From positions 1,054,001-1,118,000 of the forward strand of contig NZ_BAAAYO010000001.1 of NCBI RefSeq assembly GCF_039536325.1: 64,000 bases of DNA, given 5' to 3'. This stretch comes from Paenibacillus_AB hodogayensis (GTDB lineage Bacteria > Bacillota > Bacilli > Paenibacillales > NBRC-103111). Below, piece after piece: positions 51,763 to 59,800 of this stretch; position 1 is the stretch's first letter, and each line of letters starts with the position of its first letter. The position numbers were made by a program, and so were the translations under genes. Below the pieces are notes generated by a model. It saw only the letters and a program-made list of their open reading frames with translations, had not been told where the DNA came from and made no database searches.

Positions 51763-52743
51763 TTAGAAATTGAGCACTTGATTGATGCCGGCGATGATGC
51801 GTGCCGGCGTCGGCAGCCATTCGTCTTCGATCTGGCCGAACGCGTAAACCGTATCCGGAGCGGCTACCCGCAGCACCGGCGCTTCGAGGTGCAGGATCGC
51901 TTTTTCGTTGACCTGGGCGATCACTTCTGCGGCGATGCCGGCCGTTTTTTGCGCTTCCTGTACGACGATGGCCCGGTTCGTTTTCTTGATCGATTCGACG
52001 ATCGTCTCGATATCCAGCGGCATGAGCGTGCGCAGGTCGATGACTTCGACGGAAACGCCTTGCGCCTTCTCGATTTCTTCCGCAGCTTTAAGCGACGTGT
52101 GCACCATCGCGCCGTACGTCAGAATCGTGACGTCTTTTCCTTCGCGAACGATGTTCGCCTTGCCGATCGGCACCGTGTAGTCGCCTTCCGGCACTTCGGC
52201 GCGGAATGCACGGTACAGCTTCAAATGCTCCATGAAAAAGACCGGATCGTTGTCGCGGATAGCCGAGATCAGCAAGCCTTTGGCATCGTAAGGATTCGAA
52301 GGAATGACGACCTTAATCCCCGGCGTTTGCACCAGCATGCCTTCCAGGCTGTCCGTATGCAGCTCGGCTGCCTTGACGCCGCCGCCGAACGGAGTGCGGA
52401 CGACGATCGGCGCATTGTAGCTGCCGCCGGAACGCCAGCGCAGGCGGGCGGCCTGAGCGACGATGGAGTCCATTACTTCAAAAATAAAGCCGATAAACTG
52501 AACTTCCATGATCGGACGGAACCCTTGAACGGAAAGCCCTACGGCCAAACCGCCGATACCGGACTCGGCCAGCGGCGTATCGAATACGCGCTCCTCGCCG
52601 AATTCCTTCTGCAAACCTTCGGTAGCGCGGAATACGCCGCCGACATGACCGACGTCTTCGCCGAAAACCATGACGTTCGGATCGCGTTGAAGCTCCAGCT
52701 TCATCGCCTCGTTAATCGCTTGAACCATCGTCAATTGTGCCAT
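51763..52743 (-). CDS. pdhB: Pyruvate dehydrogenase E1 beta subunit
   Basis: Thiamine-diphosphate decarboxylase subunit of 326 residues. Family stretches MVQAINEAMKLELQRDPNV, FGEDVGHVGGVFRATEGL (with the catalytic Glu region), DTPLAESGIGGLAVGLSVQG and FGGGVKAAELHTDSLEG. Starts 3 bp after the pdhA stop with an AAGGGGGG site, as expected for a tightly coupled heterotetramer. Confidence 0.97.
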   Translation of the reverse strand: MAQLTMVQAINEAMKLELQRDPNVMVFGEDVGHVGGVFRATEGLQKEFGEERVFDTPLAESGIGGLAVGLSVQGFRPIMEVQFIGFIFEVMDSIVAQAARLRWRSGGSYNAPIVVRTPFGGGVKAAELHTDSLEGMLVQTPGIKVVIPSNPYDAKGLLISAIRDNDPVFFMEHLKLYRAFRAEVPEGDYTVPIGKANIVREGKDVTILTYGAMVHTSLKAAEEIEKAQGVSVEVIDLRTLMPLDIETIVESIKKTNRAIVVQEAQKTAGIAAEVIAQVNEKAILHLEAPVLRVAAPDTVYAFGQIEDEWLPTPARIIAGINQVLNF

Positions 52744-52746
52744 GAC

Positions 52747-53829
52747 TTACTTGCCCCCCTTGCCAGCGAACCAAGCTTTTTGCTCTTCCAGATGCGCCGG
52801 AGTCGTTTCGAACATCGAGTCGATCAAGTCCGGAAGCGTCATTTTGGCCGTTTCCTCGGCTTTCTTGATCTGCTCGTTGACGTGCTCCTTCGCTTCCTCG
52901 ATCACCTTGTTTTCCGCTTCTTCGTTCCACAGGCCTTTTTCAGTCAAATAGTTGCGGAACCGGACGAGCGGGTCGCGAGTCTCCCAGTCGCCGGACTCTT
53001 CCTTCGTTCTGTATTTCGACGGGTCGTCCCCGGACATCGAGTGCGGGCCGAACCGGTACGTGATCGCTTCGATCAAGGTCGGTACGCCTTCGAGCGCATG
53101 CTCGCGAGCTTCGGATACGGCTTTGTAAACCGCCAGCACGTCCATGCCGTCCACTTGCACGCCGCGGATACCGGCTGCGACGGCTTTCTGGGCGATTGTC
53201 GGAGCCATCGTCTGCTTGGCGCGTGGCGTCGAAATGGCATAGCCGTTATTTTGCACGACAAAAACGCAAGGAAGCTTGAAAGCTCCGGCAAAGTTCATGC
53301 CTTCGTAGAAATCGCCCTGCGAGCTGCCGCCGTCTCCGGTGTAGGCGATCGCGATGTTTTTCTTGCCGCGGCGCTTGAGGCCCATGGCGATGCCCGGAGC
53401 TTGTACGATTTGAGCGCCGATTATAATTTGCGGGAGCAGCACATTGACGCCTTCCGGAATTTGTCCGCCATGCTGATGGCCGCGGGAATACAGGAATGCC
53501 TGATACATCGGCAGGCCGTGCCATACGAGCTGCGGGATATCCCGGTAGCCCGGACATACCCAGTCTTCCTTGTCGAGTGCGAACTCGCTCCCGATCATGG
53601 ACGCCTCTTGGCCGGAAACCGGCGCGAAGAACCCGAGCCGTCCCTGACGGCTTAAGCTGACGGCGCGCTGGTCCCAAGTGCGGGTAAATACCATGCGACG
53701 CATCAGTTCCTTCAATTGATCGTCGGACAAATTCGGTAAGGCTTCCGGATTGACGACCTCGCCGTTCGGAGACAATACCGACAACGGCGCGATTTCGTCG
53801 ATCCGAACTTCGGACAATGGCTTGCTCAT
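52747..53829 (-). CDS. pdhA: Pyruvate dehydrogenase E1 alpha subunit
   Basis: Thiamine-diphosphate-binding subunit of 360 residues, first gene of pdhABCD. The ThDP motif GDGGSSQGDFYEGMNFA..NN is clear, and the phosphorylation-loop region RFGPHSMSGDDPSKYR is typical of E1 alpha. The ATG has an AGAGGTGAAAAG site. A sigma-A type promoter lies about 60 bp upstream. The operon converts pyruvate to acetyl-CoA. Confidence 0.97.
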   Translation of the reverse strand: MSKPLSEVRIDEIAPLSVLSPNGEVVNPEALPNLSDDQLKELMRRMVFTRTWDQRAVSLSRQGRLGFFAPVSGQEASMIGSEFALDKEDWVCPGYRDIPQLVWHGLPMYQAFLYSRGHQHGGQIPEGVNVLLPQIIIGAQIVQAPGIAMGLKRRGKKNIAIAYTGDGGSSQGDFYEGMNFAGAFKLPCVFVVQNNGYAISTPRAKQTMAPTIAQKAVAAGIRGVQVDGMDVLAVYKAVSEAREHALEGVPTLIEAITYRFGPHSMSGDDPSKYRTKEESGDWETRDPLVRFRNYLTEKGLWNEEAENKVIEEAKEHVNEQIKKAEETAKMTLPDLIDSMFETTPAHLEEQKAWFAGKGGK

Positions 53830-53887
53830 CGCTTTTCACCTCTAAAGTTAATGTACGTATCTGTTATACAGAACAGCAAACTGTTAT

Positions 53888-53916
53888 AGTATATCAATCG
53901 CTCTGTTTCATAACAA
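53888..53916 (-). promoter_or_regulatory. Vegetative promoter of pdhABCD
   Basis: Minus strand TTGTTA (53911-53916), 17-bp spacer, TATACT (53888-53893). The start site would lie about 50 bp before pdhA. Confidence 0.7.
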
Positions 53917-54240
53917 CTTACCCTTATCTGCTTGAAAAGTACGCAATATGCCTTGCAGAAGGGTATGTAACAGAGCACTCTCATTATATAGTACAGAACA
54001 ACAAAAATCTACACCATCCCACAAAATCTTTTACAAAAAAAACGTATCCCGCCGTGCCGCGCGGCTTCCGGCCCGCATAGAAAAATCCGTTTCTCCGCTA
54101 GCGGCGGCGGAACGTCATGAAACAGAAGCGCTCCTCTGCTCGGTTCTGAGCGCAAACTGTCTCTTTTCATTTTGCCCGGTATCGCTGCTATAATTATTGT
54201 ACACGTAACGAGGCAAATTCAATCGGGAAAGGAACGCGAC
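53917..54240. other. Intergenic region between pdhA and the esterase gene
   Basis: About 320 bp of AT-richer DNA with a TATATAAT element at about 53984-53992 (minus strand, poor -35), which may be a second pdhA promoter. Nothing coding is supported. Confidence 0.4.
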
Positions 54241-54969
54241 ATGGACGACAATCGCTACACGAAACGGACGATCAAGAAAGAAGAAGTGCCATCCTCGCGG
54301 CTGAACGAAACGCGTCATGCGAGAATTTACCTGCCGCCCGGCTACAACGAGCTGCTTAGCTACCCCGTGCTGTACTGCCAGGACGGGGAAGATTTTTTCA
54401 ACTTCGGACGTCTTGCCACCCAGATGACGAAGCTTGTTCTCGATGAAGGGGTCGAGCCCGCGATCATCGTCGGCGTCGATGTGGACAAGGCGGTACGCAC
54501 CGAGGAATATTCGCCGGACGGCTCGCGCTTCAACGCCTATTGCCGGTTTTTCGCCGAAGAGCTGGTGCCTTACATCCAGGAGCGTTATCCGGCAAGACGC
54601 GATAGCGGCTCGCGCATCATCGCCGGCGACTCGCTGGGCGGCACGGTCTCGCTGCATATCGCGCTCGACTATCCGGAGCTGTTCCGGCGAGTTATCGCTT
54701 TGTCGGGCGCTTTTTTTGCCGGCACCCGTGAGCGCATAGCTTCGGAGAACGATCTGTCCTGGCTGCAGCTGTACATGCTGGTCGGTCTGCAGGAGACGGA
54801 CGTGTCGACGTCTCGGGGAACGTACGATTTTCTGGAAGAAAACCGGCGTACGCATGAGCTGCTGGAGGCCCGAGAGGCCGATCTGGTTTATGAAGAGAAA
54901 GACGGCAAGCATGTATGGGGCTTTTGGCAGCAGGAGCTGCCTGCCGCGCTGCGGCTGTTTCTGGACTGA
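54241..54969 (+). CDS. Alpha/beta-hydrolase esterase (enterochelin-esterase-like, EstA family)
   Basis: Serine hydrolase of 242 residues. The nucleophile elbow is GDSLGG, preceded by RIIAGDSLGGTVSLHIALDYPELF, with an oxyanion-type YPVLYCQDGEDFFN stretch near the N terminus and a C-terminal His in KHVWGFW. No signal peptide is visible, so it is probably cytoplasmic. The start MDDNRYTKR has a GGGAAAGGAA site. The family includes ferri-siderophore esterases and general carboxylesterases; no iron gene is adjacent, so a siderophore role is not supported. Confidence 0.85.
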   Translation: MDDNRYTKRTIKKEEVPSSRLNETRHARIYLPPGYNELLSYPVLYCQDGEDFFNFGRLATQMTKLVLDEGVEPAIIVGVDVDKAVRTEEYSPDGSRFNAYCRFFAEELVPYIQERYPARRDSGSRIIAGDSLGGTVSLHIALDYPELFRRVIALSGAFFAGTRERIASENDLSWLQLYMLVGLQETDVSTSRGTYDFLEENRRTHELLEAREADLVYEEKDGKHVWGFWQQELPAALRLFLD

Positions 54970-55078
54970 TCGGGTGCGAACCCGTTCCTCAAACGGTTTG
55001 TAACTTTTAACGGTCCCGTTTCGTCAAAATATAGGATACGCATAAGACGATAACGATACACCCTGGGAGGAAAATAAC

Positions 55079-56002
55079 GTGAAACCTTACATAATCCGGA
55101 CTGCGTCCGCCTTGCTTCTGACCGGCAGCCTGCTTGCGCTGGCTGCCTGCTCCGGGGACAAAACGCCGACGGGAGATGGGGGGGCGGGAGGCGGGACACC
55201 TACCGCCCAAAACGCGGCGACGAACGATTCCGGCAAAACGGCGGGCGGAACAGCCGACAAGACGACGCCACCCGACAATAATAATGCCGGAGGCAAGTCG
55301 GACGGGGCCACAAAGTCGGAAGGCAATGCGGGCAAAACCGGTGGAACGACGCCCCCAGGCCAAGCGGGAACGAACGGGAGCTCCGGGGGGACCGACAAAA
55401 CCGAGCAGGTCGTGGCCAAGCCGGCCGATATCGCCGTACTGGTCAACAAGACGTACAAGCTGCCGGACAACTATAAGCCGGACGATCTGGTCGAGCCGAA
55501 TATCCCGTTCATCTTCAAGGAGAAAAGCGACAAGCGGCTGATGCGCAAGGAAGCCGCCGGAGCTCTCGAGAAGCTCGTCGCCGCCGCCAAGAAGGACGGC
55601 GTTCCGCTCGCCGGCGTGTCCGGCTACCGTTCACAGGATACCCAGAAGACGCTATTCGCCAACTATGCCAAAAAGGACGGCGAGGAAGCGGCCCGCAAAT
55701 ACAGCGCCGTTCCCGGACATAGCGAGCACCAAACGGGCTTGGCAATGGACGTTTCGGGCAGCGACGGCAAATGCGCCGCCTCGGACTGCTTCGCCGGGAC
55801 GAAGGAAGCGAAATGGCTCGCCGAGCATGCCGCCGAGCACGGCTTCGTTATCCGTTATTTGAAAGGCAAGGAAGAGATCACCGGCTACCAGTATGAGCCT
55901 TGGCATCTTCGCTATGTCGGCGTCAAGATGGCCAAAGAAATCGCCGAGAAGGGTCTCACGCTGGAGGAATATTTGAAGCAGGCCGTCCCTGTGTCCAAAT
56001 AA
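55079..56002 (+). CDS. D-alanyl-D-alanine carboxypeptidase, VanY/M15B lipoprotein
   Basis: Zinc peptidase that trims the terminal D-Ala of peptidoglycan stem peptides, 307 residues, anchored outside the membrane. Signal peptide with lipobox LLALAACSGD (Cys24), then a Gly/Thr/Asp-rich low-complexity linker (about 28-118). The M15B domain carries SGYRSQDTQKTLF, PGHSEHQTGLAMDVSG (zinc His and Asp) and EPWHLRYVG (catalytic Glu and zinc His). GTG start with a GGGAGGAAA site. No VanR/VanS or van ligase genes are near, so it is a housekeeping cell-wall enzyme rather than a resistance gene. Confidence 0.93.
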   Translation: MKPYIIRTASALLLTGSLLALAACSGDKTPTGDGGAGGGTPTAQNAATNDSGKTAGGTADKTTPPDNNNAGGKSDGATKSEGNAGKTGGTTPPGQAGTNGSSGGTDKTEQVVAKPADIAVLVNKTYKLPDNYKPDDLVEPNIPFIFKEKSDKRLMRKEAAGALEKLVAAAKKDGVPLAGVSGYRSQDTQKTLFANYAKKDGEEAARKYSAVPGHSEHQTGLAMDVSGSDGKCAASDCFAGTKEAKWLAEHAAEHGFVIRYLKGKEEITGYQYEPWHLRYVGVKMAKEIAEKGLTLEEYLKQAVPVSK

Positions 56003-56012
56003 GAAGGAAACG

Positions 56013-56061
56013 CAAAGAGCGCTGCGCCGCCGTTACAGTTGGAGGCGGGTAGCGCTCTTTG
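56013..56061. terminator. Stem-loop between VanY-type gene and lipL
   Basis: CAAAGAGCGCT (56013-56023) and AGCGCTCTTTG (56051-56061), perfect over 11 bp, in a convergent gap. T tracts are modest in both directions. Confidence 0.65.
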
Positions 56062-56117
56062 TCATTGTCGGAAGATCAACCCCGGCTATTCGGTTCCCGA
56101 CCCAAGACGGGAACGGC

Positions 56118-56942
56118 TTACGACTCCGCCGGGGAGGCGTTGTCGTAACGGTTGCGAAGCGCAGCCGTCATCTGCTCCAGCTCGGCCATCGACGGCTTGT
56201 CCGGATGCCTGCCGATCGTGCCGCCCCATTCTGATAGCGTGACCGCTAGCGCCCGCATGAATGTCCGTACGGTCGCGCCGCGGCCGCCAGCCTCGTTCAA
56301 CGTCGTCATCGTCGCCGGGTCCACGCGCGGCGCGTCCAGCTCCGGATCGCCCCCGGTCGCTACTTCATAGAATGAACGGATCAGCTCGCCGCGTCGGAAC
56401 GCATGCCCTTCGGCCGCGACGAATGCATTGACGATGAACGCTTTCGTCTGCCGGCGCTGCGAAATGCCGCACAGCTTGCGACCGTTTACGCTGACGTCGT
56501 ATTCCCCGGGACAGTAGGAGCCCGCCACTTCTCCCTTGAACGCCTCCATCCCGAGCTTGTCCAAGCTTTCGCGGATCAGCGCGTACATCAGCTCGAAGTC
56601 TTCCTTGAACTCCAGACGGCCGTCCGGATTCGGCATGACGATCGAGATATTGACGATCCCCGGATCGAGCGATACCGCTGCGCCTCCCGAGTTGCGCACC
56701 CCGACCTGGTAGCCTTGCATCTTCAGCCATTCGATCGCCCGGTCGGCGTGAGGCAGCCTCCGGTCGCGAAGACCGAGCACGATAGCCTTCTCGTGACGCC
56801 ATATATGGACGAACGGAACTGCGCCCTCGCCGACTTTGCGGCACAGCAGCTCGTCATACGCAAACGGAAACAAAATATCGCCTACCAGCGTGTTGTCGCC
56901 GGAATTCTGAATGTAAAAAGGAGACGGTATCCGTCCACTCAT
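56118..56942 (-). CDS. lipL: Octanoyl-[GcvH]:protein N-octanoyltransferase
   Basis: Amidotransferase that moves the octanoyl group from GcvH to E2 subunits in the Bacillus lipoate pathway, 274 residues. It aligns with B. subtilis LipL: IVLGLRDRRLP, VRNSGGAAVSLDPGIVNIS, the acyl-thioester Cys144 in GSYCPGEYDVS and KLCGISQRR. The Cys plus SYCPGxYD context separates it from ATP-dependent lipoate ligases. ATG 56942 has a GGGGAG site at good spacing; ATG 56951 would sit on the site itself. The pdh operon 2.3 kb away encodes its likely acceptor, PdhC. Confidence 0.9.
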   Translation of the reverse strand: MSGRIPSPFYIQNSGDNTLVGDILFPFAYDELLCRKVGEGAVPFVHIWRHEKAIVLGLRDRRLPHADRAIEWLKMQGYQVGVRNSGGAAVSLDPGIVNISIVMPNPDGRLEFKEDFELMYALIRESLDKLGMEAFKGEVAGSYCPGEYDVSVNGRKLCGISQRRQTKAFIVNAFVAAEGHAFRRGELIRSFYEVATGGDPELDAPRVDPATMTTLNEAGGRGATVRTFMRALAVTLSEWGGTIGRHPDKPSMAELEQMTAALRNRYDNASPAES

Positions 56943-57049
56943 GTCTCTCATCTCCCCTACTCGCGATTTCGCGAAAATCAGTAAGAGAATACCATGAAAA
57001 TGGATTTAGTTCAACGCCGCGGGTCCCCGGACGAGGCCGCCACTCTACC

Positions 57050-57838
57050 CTACGACGGGATAACCCTCTTCGCCTTTACGAATCGCTCCTTCCAGCGCGT
57101 GTCCAGCTCCGATACGATAACGCCGATGCCGGTCCGGTATGTGTGCAAGATTTTATTGTCGCCCACATAGACGGCCACGTGCCCGATCCGCTCCACCCCC
57201 GTGTTGTTTTTGCGCTTGGGCGTCGTAAAAAACAGCAAATCTCCTTTGCGCAATCCGTCCAGCCCGACTTCCGTACCCACATCGCTCTGCTGGCGCGAGT
57301 TGCGCGGCAGCTTGATGCCGTTTTGCCCGAAGATGAAATTCATGAAGGACGAGCAATCGAACGTATCCGTTTGACCGAGCGACGCGCCGAAATCGTACGG
57401 CGTCCCCATGTACTGCATGCCCAGCAGCGCCACCGCATCGGCACGCCGCTCCCAATTGGCCGCCCCTTCTCCGGCCGGCATATACTTGTAATGCGGGTAG
57501 TTGCCGTTGGAATCTTGCTCGCCGGCCAGCGGGTCGTCTTCATTCTCGGCGGTAATAATCGCCGTTTGCGTCTTTTCGTTCCACTGCACTTTGTACCCGA
57601 GCGATTGCGCGGCCAGACGAAGCGGCACGTAAGTCGTTCCTTTGTAATTGAGGCTCGACGGAAGCTCCGTGTCGCCGTCGGCGTAAGGCTTGTCCGAGCT
57701 GTAGGTCTGCCCTCCGACGATCCAGCGGAACGGCACGGCGTCCAGTTCGACCTTCATCGTCCCGGAAGCGAGCGCGATTTGCGTCATAAACGAAAGTCCG
57801 GCCAACCCTGTCAATGTATAAGCGATCCATTTGCGCAT
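57050..57838 (-). CDS. NlpC/P60 cell-wall endopeptidase with stalk domain
   Basis: Exported peptidoglycan hydrolase of 262 residues. Signal peptide (1-25), a copper-amine-oxidase-like stalk domain (about 30-97, KGTTYVPLRLAAQSLGYKVQWNEKTQ), then an NlpC/P60 domain with the catalytic triad Cys162 (TFDCSSFMNFIF), His220 (RIGHVAVYVGD) and His232. The family cleaves between D-Glu and the diamino acid. The ATG has a GCGGAGGAG site. Stalk domain plus NlpC/P60 is a combination typical of Paenibacillus surface enzymes. Confidence 0.92.
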   Translation of the reverse strand: MRKWIAYTLTGLAGLSFMTQIALASGTMKVELDAVPFRWIVGGQTYSSDKPYADGDTELPSSLNYKGTTYVPLRLAAQSLGYKVQWNEKTQTAIITAENEDDPLAGEQDSNGNYPHYKYMPAGEGAANWERRADAVALLGMQYMGTPYDFGASLGQTDTFDCSSFMNFIFGQNGIKLPRNSRQQSDVGTEVGLDGLRKGDLLFFTTPKRKNNTGVERIGHVAVYVGDNKILHTYRTGIGVIVSELDTRWKERFVKAKRVIPS

Positions 57839-57993
57839 CGAGCTTCTCCTCCGCTGCGTTGATTGGTGATCTTATAACGGTTCGGATCGACTGGCGGGTT
57901 TCGGGCAGTGAGTCAATTGGTACATATAACCAAAAAGCGCTTGGGGCGCAGGGTTATTTTATATACATAAACGTATATTATATTAAAAAATAT

Positions 57994-58022
57994 TTGACAA
58001 AGCGGCGCCGATCTTTCAATAT
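57994..58022 (+). promoter_or_regulatory. Vegetative promoter of the FMN reductase gene
   Basis: TTGACA (57994-57999), 17-bp spacer, CAATAT (58017-58022). Predicted transcription start near 58029, so the in-frame ATG at 58021 cannot be the start codon; this supports ATG 58069. Confidence 0.75.
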
Positions 58023-58068
58023 GAAAGAAAAGGCAGCTTACAAACTCGATCAGGGAGATGTCATCGTC

Positions 58069-58605
58069 ATGAAACTACTCGGAATATCCGGAACGATCAT
58101 CGGAGCAAAGACCGGCATTGCCGTCCAAAGCGTGCTGGAAGAAGCCAAGAAGCTCCATCCGGAGCTGGAAACGGAGCTTCTCGATCTGAAGCAATACAAT
58201 GTGCAATTTTGCGACGGACGCGATCCGTCCGCCTACGACGGCGATACGCGGACGGTTATCGATAAAGTGAACGAAGCCGACTTTTACGTCATCGGCACGC
58301 CCATATTTCAAGCTTCCCTGTCCGGCCCGTTGAAAAATTTGTTCGATCTCATTCCCGTAACGGCTCTCACCAAAAAAGTCGTCGGCTTCGTCGCCACCGG
58401 CGGGACGTTCCAGCATTACCTCGTTATCGAAAACCAGCTCAAGCCGATCGCCGGCTATTTCCGCTCCTATGTGGCGCCGAGCTATGTGTATTTGCACGAC
58501 AGCCACTTCAACGAGCGCCGGGAAATCGTCGATCCTGACGTGACGGACCGGATCGGACGGCTCGCGCAGGAGCTTCTGCATATGCATACCCGCCTGAACG
58601 GTTAA
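58069..58605 (+). CDS. NADPH-dependent FMN reductase
   Basis: Flavodoxin-fold reductase of 178 residues. N-terminal MKLLGISGTIIGAKTG is the FMN phosphate loop, and ADFYVIGTPIFQASLSGPLKNLFDLI matches SsuE/YhdA-type reductases. Start ATG 58069 was chosen because the promoter overlaps the earlier ATG; a GGGAG site lies 11 bp upstream. It is followed by the HesB-like gene after 39 bp, probably in one transcript. It could supply reduced flavin to a monooxygenase, although hpaB is 10 kb away. Confidence 0.9.
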   Translation: MKLLGISGTIIGAKTGIAVQSVLEEAKKLHPELETELLDLKQYNVQFCDGRDPSAYDGDTRTVIDKVNEADFYVIGTPIFQASLSGPLKNLFDLIPVTALTKKVVGFVATGGTFQHYLVIENQLKPIAGYFRSYVAPSYVYLHDSHFNERREIVDPDVTDRIGRLAQELLHMHTRLNG

Positions 58606-58644
58606 AACGAACGCGGCAGGCGGCGCGAAAGGGGGACACAACCG

Positions 58645-58929
58645 ATGAAGCTGAGCGTGACCGATGCGGCCGTGTTTTGTTTTTCCAAGGAATGGGGCTT
58701 TCGCGAGGGCGAGCATATTCGCGTATACGTCCGCTATGCGGGCGGAGGTGAAGACCCGTACGCTCTCGGCATTATGAGCGGCAAGCCGATGGATGCCGGC
58801 CTGGAATCGAAGGCCGGAGGAATGACGTTTTTTATGGAAGAAACGGATCTGTGGTATTTGGAGGAGCGCGATTTGACGCTGGACGCCAAAGGCGAAGATA
58901 TTTTTTTCCATCTGTCCGATTTAAGCTAG
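58645..58929 (+). CDS. HesB/YneR-like protein
   Basis: Small protein of 94 residues with the HesB-like pattern MKLSVTDAAVFCFSKEWGFREGEHIRVYVRYAGGG and GIMSGKPMD. It resembles the YneR/IscA-related group of Bacillota but lacks the three Fe-S cysteines of true A-type carriers (only Cys12 is present), so iron-sulfur transfer is doubtful. Ribosome site AAAGGGGG. It follows the FMN reductase and ends at a strong terminator. Confidence 0.8.
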   Translation: MKLSVTDAAVFCFSKEWGFREGEHIRVYVRYAGGGEDPYALGIMSGKPMDAGLESKAGGMTFFMEETDLWYLEERDLTLDAKGEDIFFHLSDLS

Positions 58930-58950
58930 GCGCTTCGGAAGGTGGATGGG

Positions 58951-58987
58951 AAGAGACGCTCGGTGTTGTCGCCGGCGTCTCTTTTTT
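58951..58987 (+). terminator. Terminator after the HesB-like gene
   Basis: AAGAGACGC (58951-58959) with GCGTCTCTT (58975-58983), followed by TTTTTT. Confidence 0.9.
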
Positions 58988-59033
58988 GGCATGTCCTTTA
59001 TATTAGGCCGCAAGCGGCGGCATCCCGGAGAGG

Positions 59034-59066
59034 CAAAAAAAGCTCCGCATATGACATGCGAAGCTT
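59034..59066 (-). terminator. Terminator of the 97-aa riboswitch-controlled gene
   Basis: Minus-strand AAGCTTCGCAT (59056-59066) with ATGCGGAGCTT (59040-59050), one G-U pair, then a T run. Confidence 0.88.
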
Positions 59067-59086
59067 GTCTGTAATGATCTATGCCG

Positions 59087-59380
59087 TTAGCGCGTCCGCT
59101 TGGACGAGACGCGTTCCTGCAGCAGCCGATACAGTTGAATGACCGAATCCTGATTTTTGTTGAACCGGAACGAAATTTTCGTTTCCCCTTGCCAATAAAA
59201 AATAAACAGGTTGTTTTTGCGGCCGATGACCAGCTCCACTTCCCATTTCGAATCCGTCAGCCGGTATTTGTCTTTGTTGAAAAACAGCTTGGGCCCGTCG
59301 GGCGTTTCATACATACCGAAAAAATCGTCGCCCAGTTTCAAATAAAAGCCGCGCTCGGTCGAGTCGAGCCTTTCTTCCAT
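59087..59380 (-). CDS. Orphan protein of 97 residues under a c-di-GMP riboswitch
   Basis: Not recognised. The start MEERLDSTERGF has an AAAGGAG site at 9 bp. No signal peptide or membrane segment; the chain is rich in charged and aromatic residues with alternating hydrophobic positions (FYLKLGDDFFGMYE, KLFFNKDKY, WEVELVIGRKNNLFIFYW, ISFRF) that suggest a small antiparallel beta fold of five or six strands, then a C-terminal helix (SVIQLYRLLQERV) and a basic tail KRTR. It is a monocistronic unit between a c-di-GMP-I riboswitch and its own terminator. Control by c-di-GMP suggests a link to motility, adhesion or biofilm, which is inference. Confidence 0.8.
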   Translation of the reverse strand: MEERLDSTERGFYLKLGDDFFGMYETPDGPKLFFNKDKYRLTDSKWEVELVIGRKNNLFIFYWQGETKISFRFNKNQDSVIQLYRLLQERVSSKRTR

Positions 59381-59440
59381 GACGCTATCGCTCCTTTGCT
59401 TCCGTTCGTTAGCATTCTTTATGCGAGCTTTCCCGTTCCC

Positions 59441-59490
59441 CGCAAAAAACAAAGCCCGAACAACAAAAAAACTTCAATCGGTTCGTTCGG
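59441..59490 (-). terminator. Expression-platform terminator of the c-di-GMP riboswitch
   Basis: Minus-strand CCGAACGAAC (59490-59481) pairs with GTTGTTCGG (59464-59456) with one bulged G, followed by a T-rich run CTTTGTTTTTTG. Its first arm begins inside the aptamer's closing 3' block (GCCGAA), so the two structures compete. Confidence 0.65.
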
Positions 59491-59590
59491 CAGCTGGCTG
59501 GCATCGTTTTCGGTCAAGGCGACCTACGACTTTAGCCCCTTTAGCTTTGCGTCCCCAGCTTTCGCTAGGTTTGCCATTATCGGGAAATTT
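59485..59590 (-). promoter_or_regulatory. c-di-GMP-I (GEMM-I) riboswitch aptamer
   Basis: Minus strand shows the GEMM-I core in order: GGCAAACC, a hairpin capped by a GAAA tetraloop (CTAGC-GAAA-GCTGG), GGGACGCAAAGC, then GGGGCTAAAG opening a longer stem (GTCGT...ACGAT with inner GGTC/GACC), and the closing GCCAGCCAGCTGCCGAA. This matches known Clostridium/Bacillota aptamers in sequence and order. It lies 105 bp upstream of the 97-aa gene, with a terminator between. Whether ligand turns the gene on or off cannot be decided; overlap of the closing strand with the terminator arm favours on. Confidence 0.92.
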
Positions 59591-59719
59591 CCTGAAGTTT
59601 CGACGGCTATCAATCGACTCCTATTCATAGGATAATAGAGGACCTTGCTCTATACATCCTACTTTGTACCTATCTTTCAACCAGTACCATGCCTTTATAC
59701 ATAGCTCAAAAGCGTCACA
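59591..59719. other. Leader/promoter region of the c-di-GMP riboswitch
   Basis: Minus strand has TTGAAA near 59680 and TGTATA about 18 bp later as a possible promoter, leaving a leader of about 60 nt before the aptamer. No coding signal. Confidence 0.35.
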
Positions 59720-59751
59720 AAACAACCGGACGGCAAACCGCCCGGTTGTTT
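59720..59751. terminator. Bidirectional terminator downstream of uspA-like gene
   Basis: AAACAACCGG-A-CGG (59720-59733) pairs with CCG-C-CCGGTTGTTT (59738-59751), one A-C mismatch, CAAA loop. Confidence 0.85.
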
Positions 59752-59800
59752 CTGCTTCGCATTTTCATTGAACGAGCGCGGTCGTGACTCCGATCGAGGA

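Noticed and set aside
50236..53655. Open frame of 1139 codons antisense to pdhA-pdhC
   Set aside because: Mirror of the pdh genes with biased Arg/Phe/His composition; no family-like sequence and no start signal.
54241..54969. Ferri-siderophore esterase
   Set aside because: The fold fits, but no Fur box or iron gene lies near, so only a general esterase call is supported.
55079..56002. Vancomycin-resistance gene (vanY)
   Set aside because: The enzyme is VanY-like, but no vanR/S, vanH/A/X or other cluster genes are near; a housekeeping carboxypeptidase is the simpler reading.
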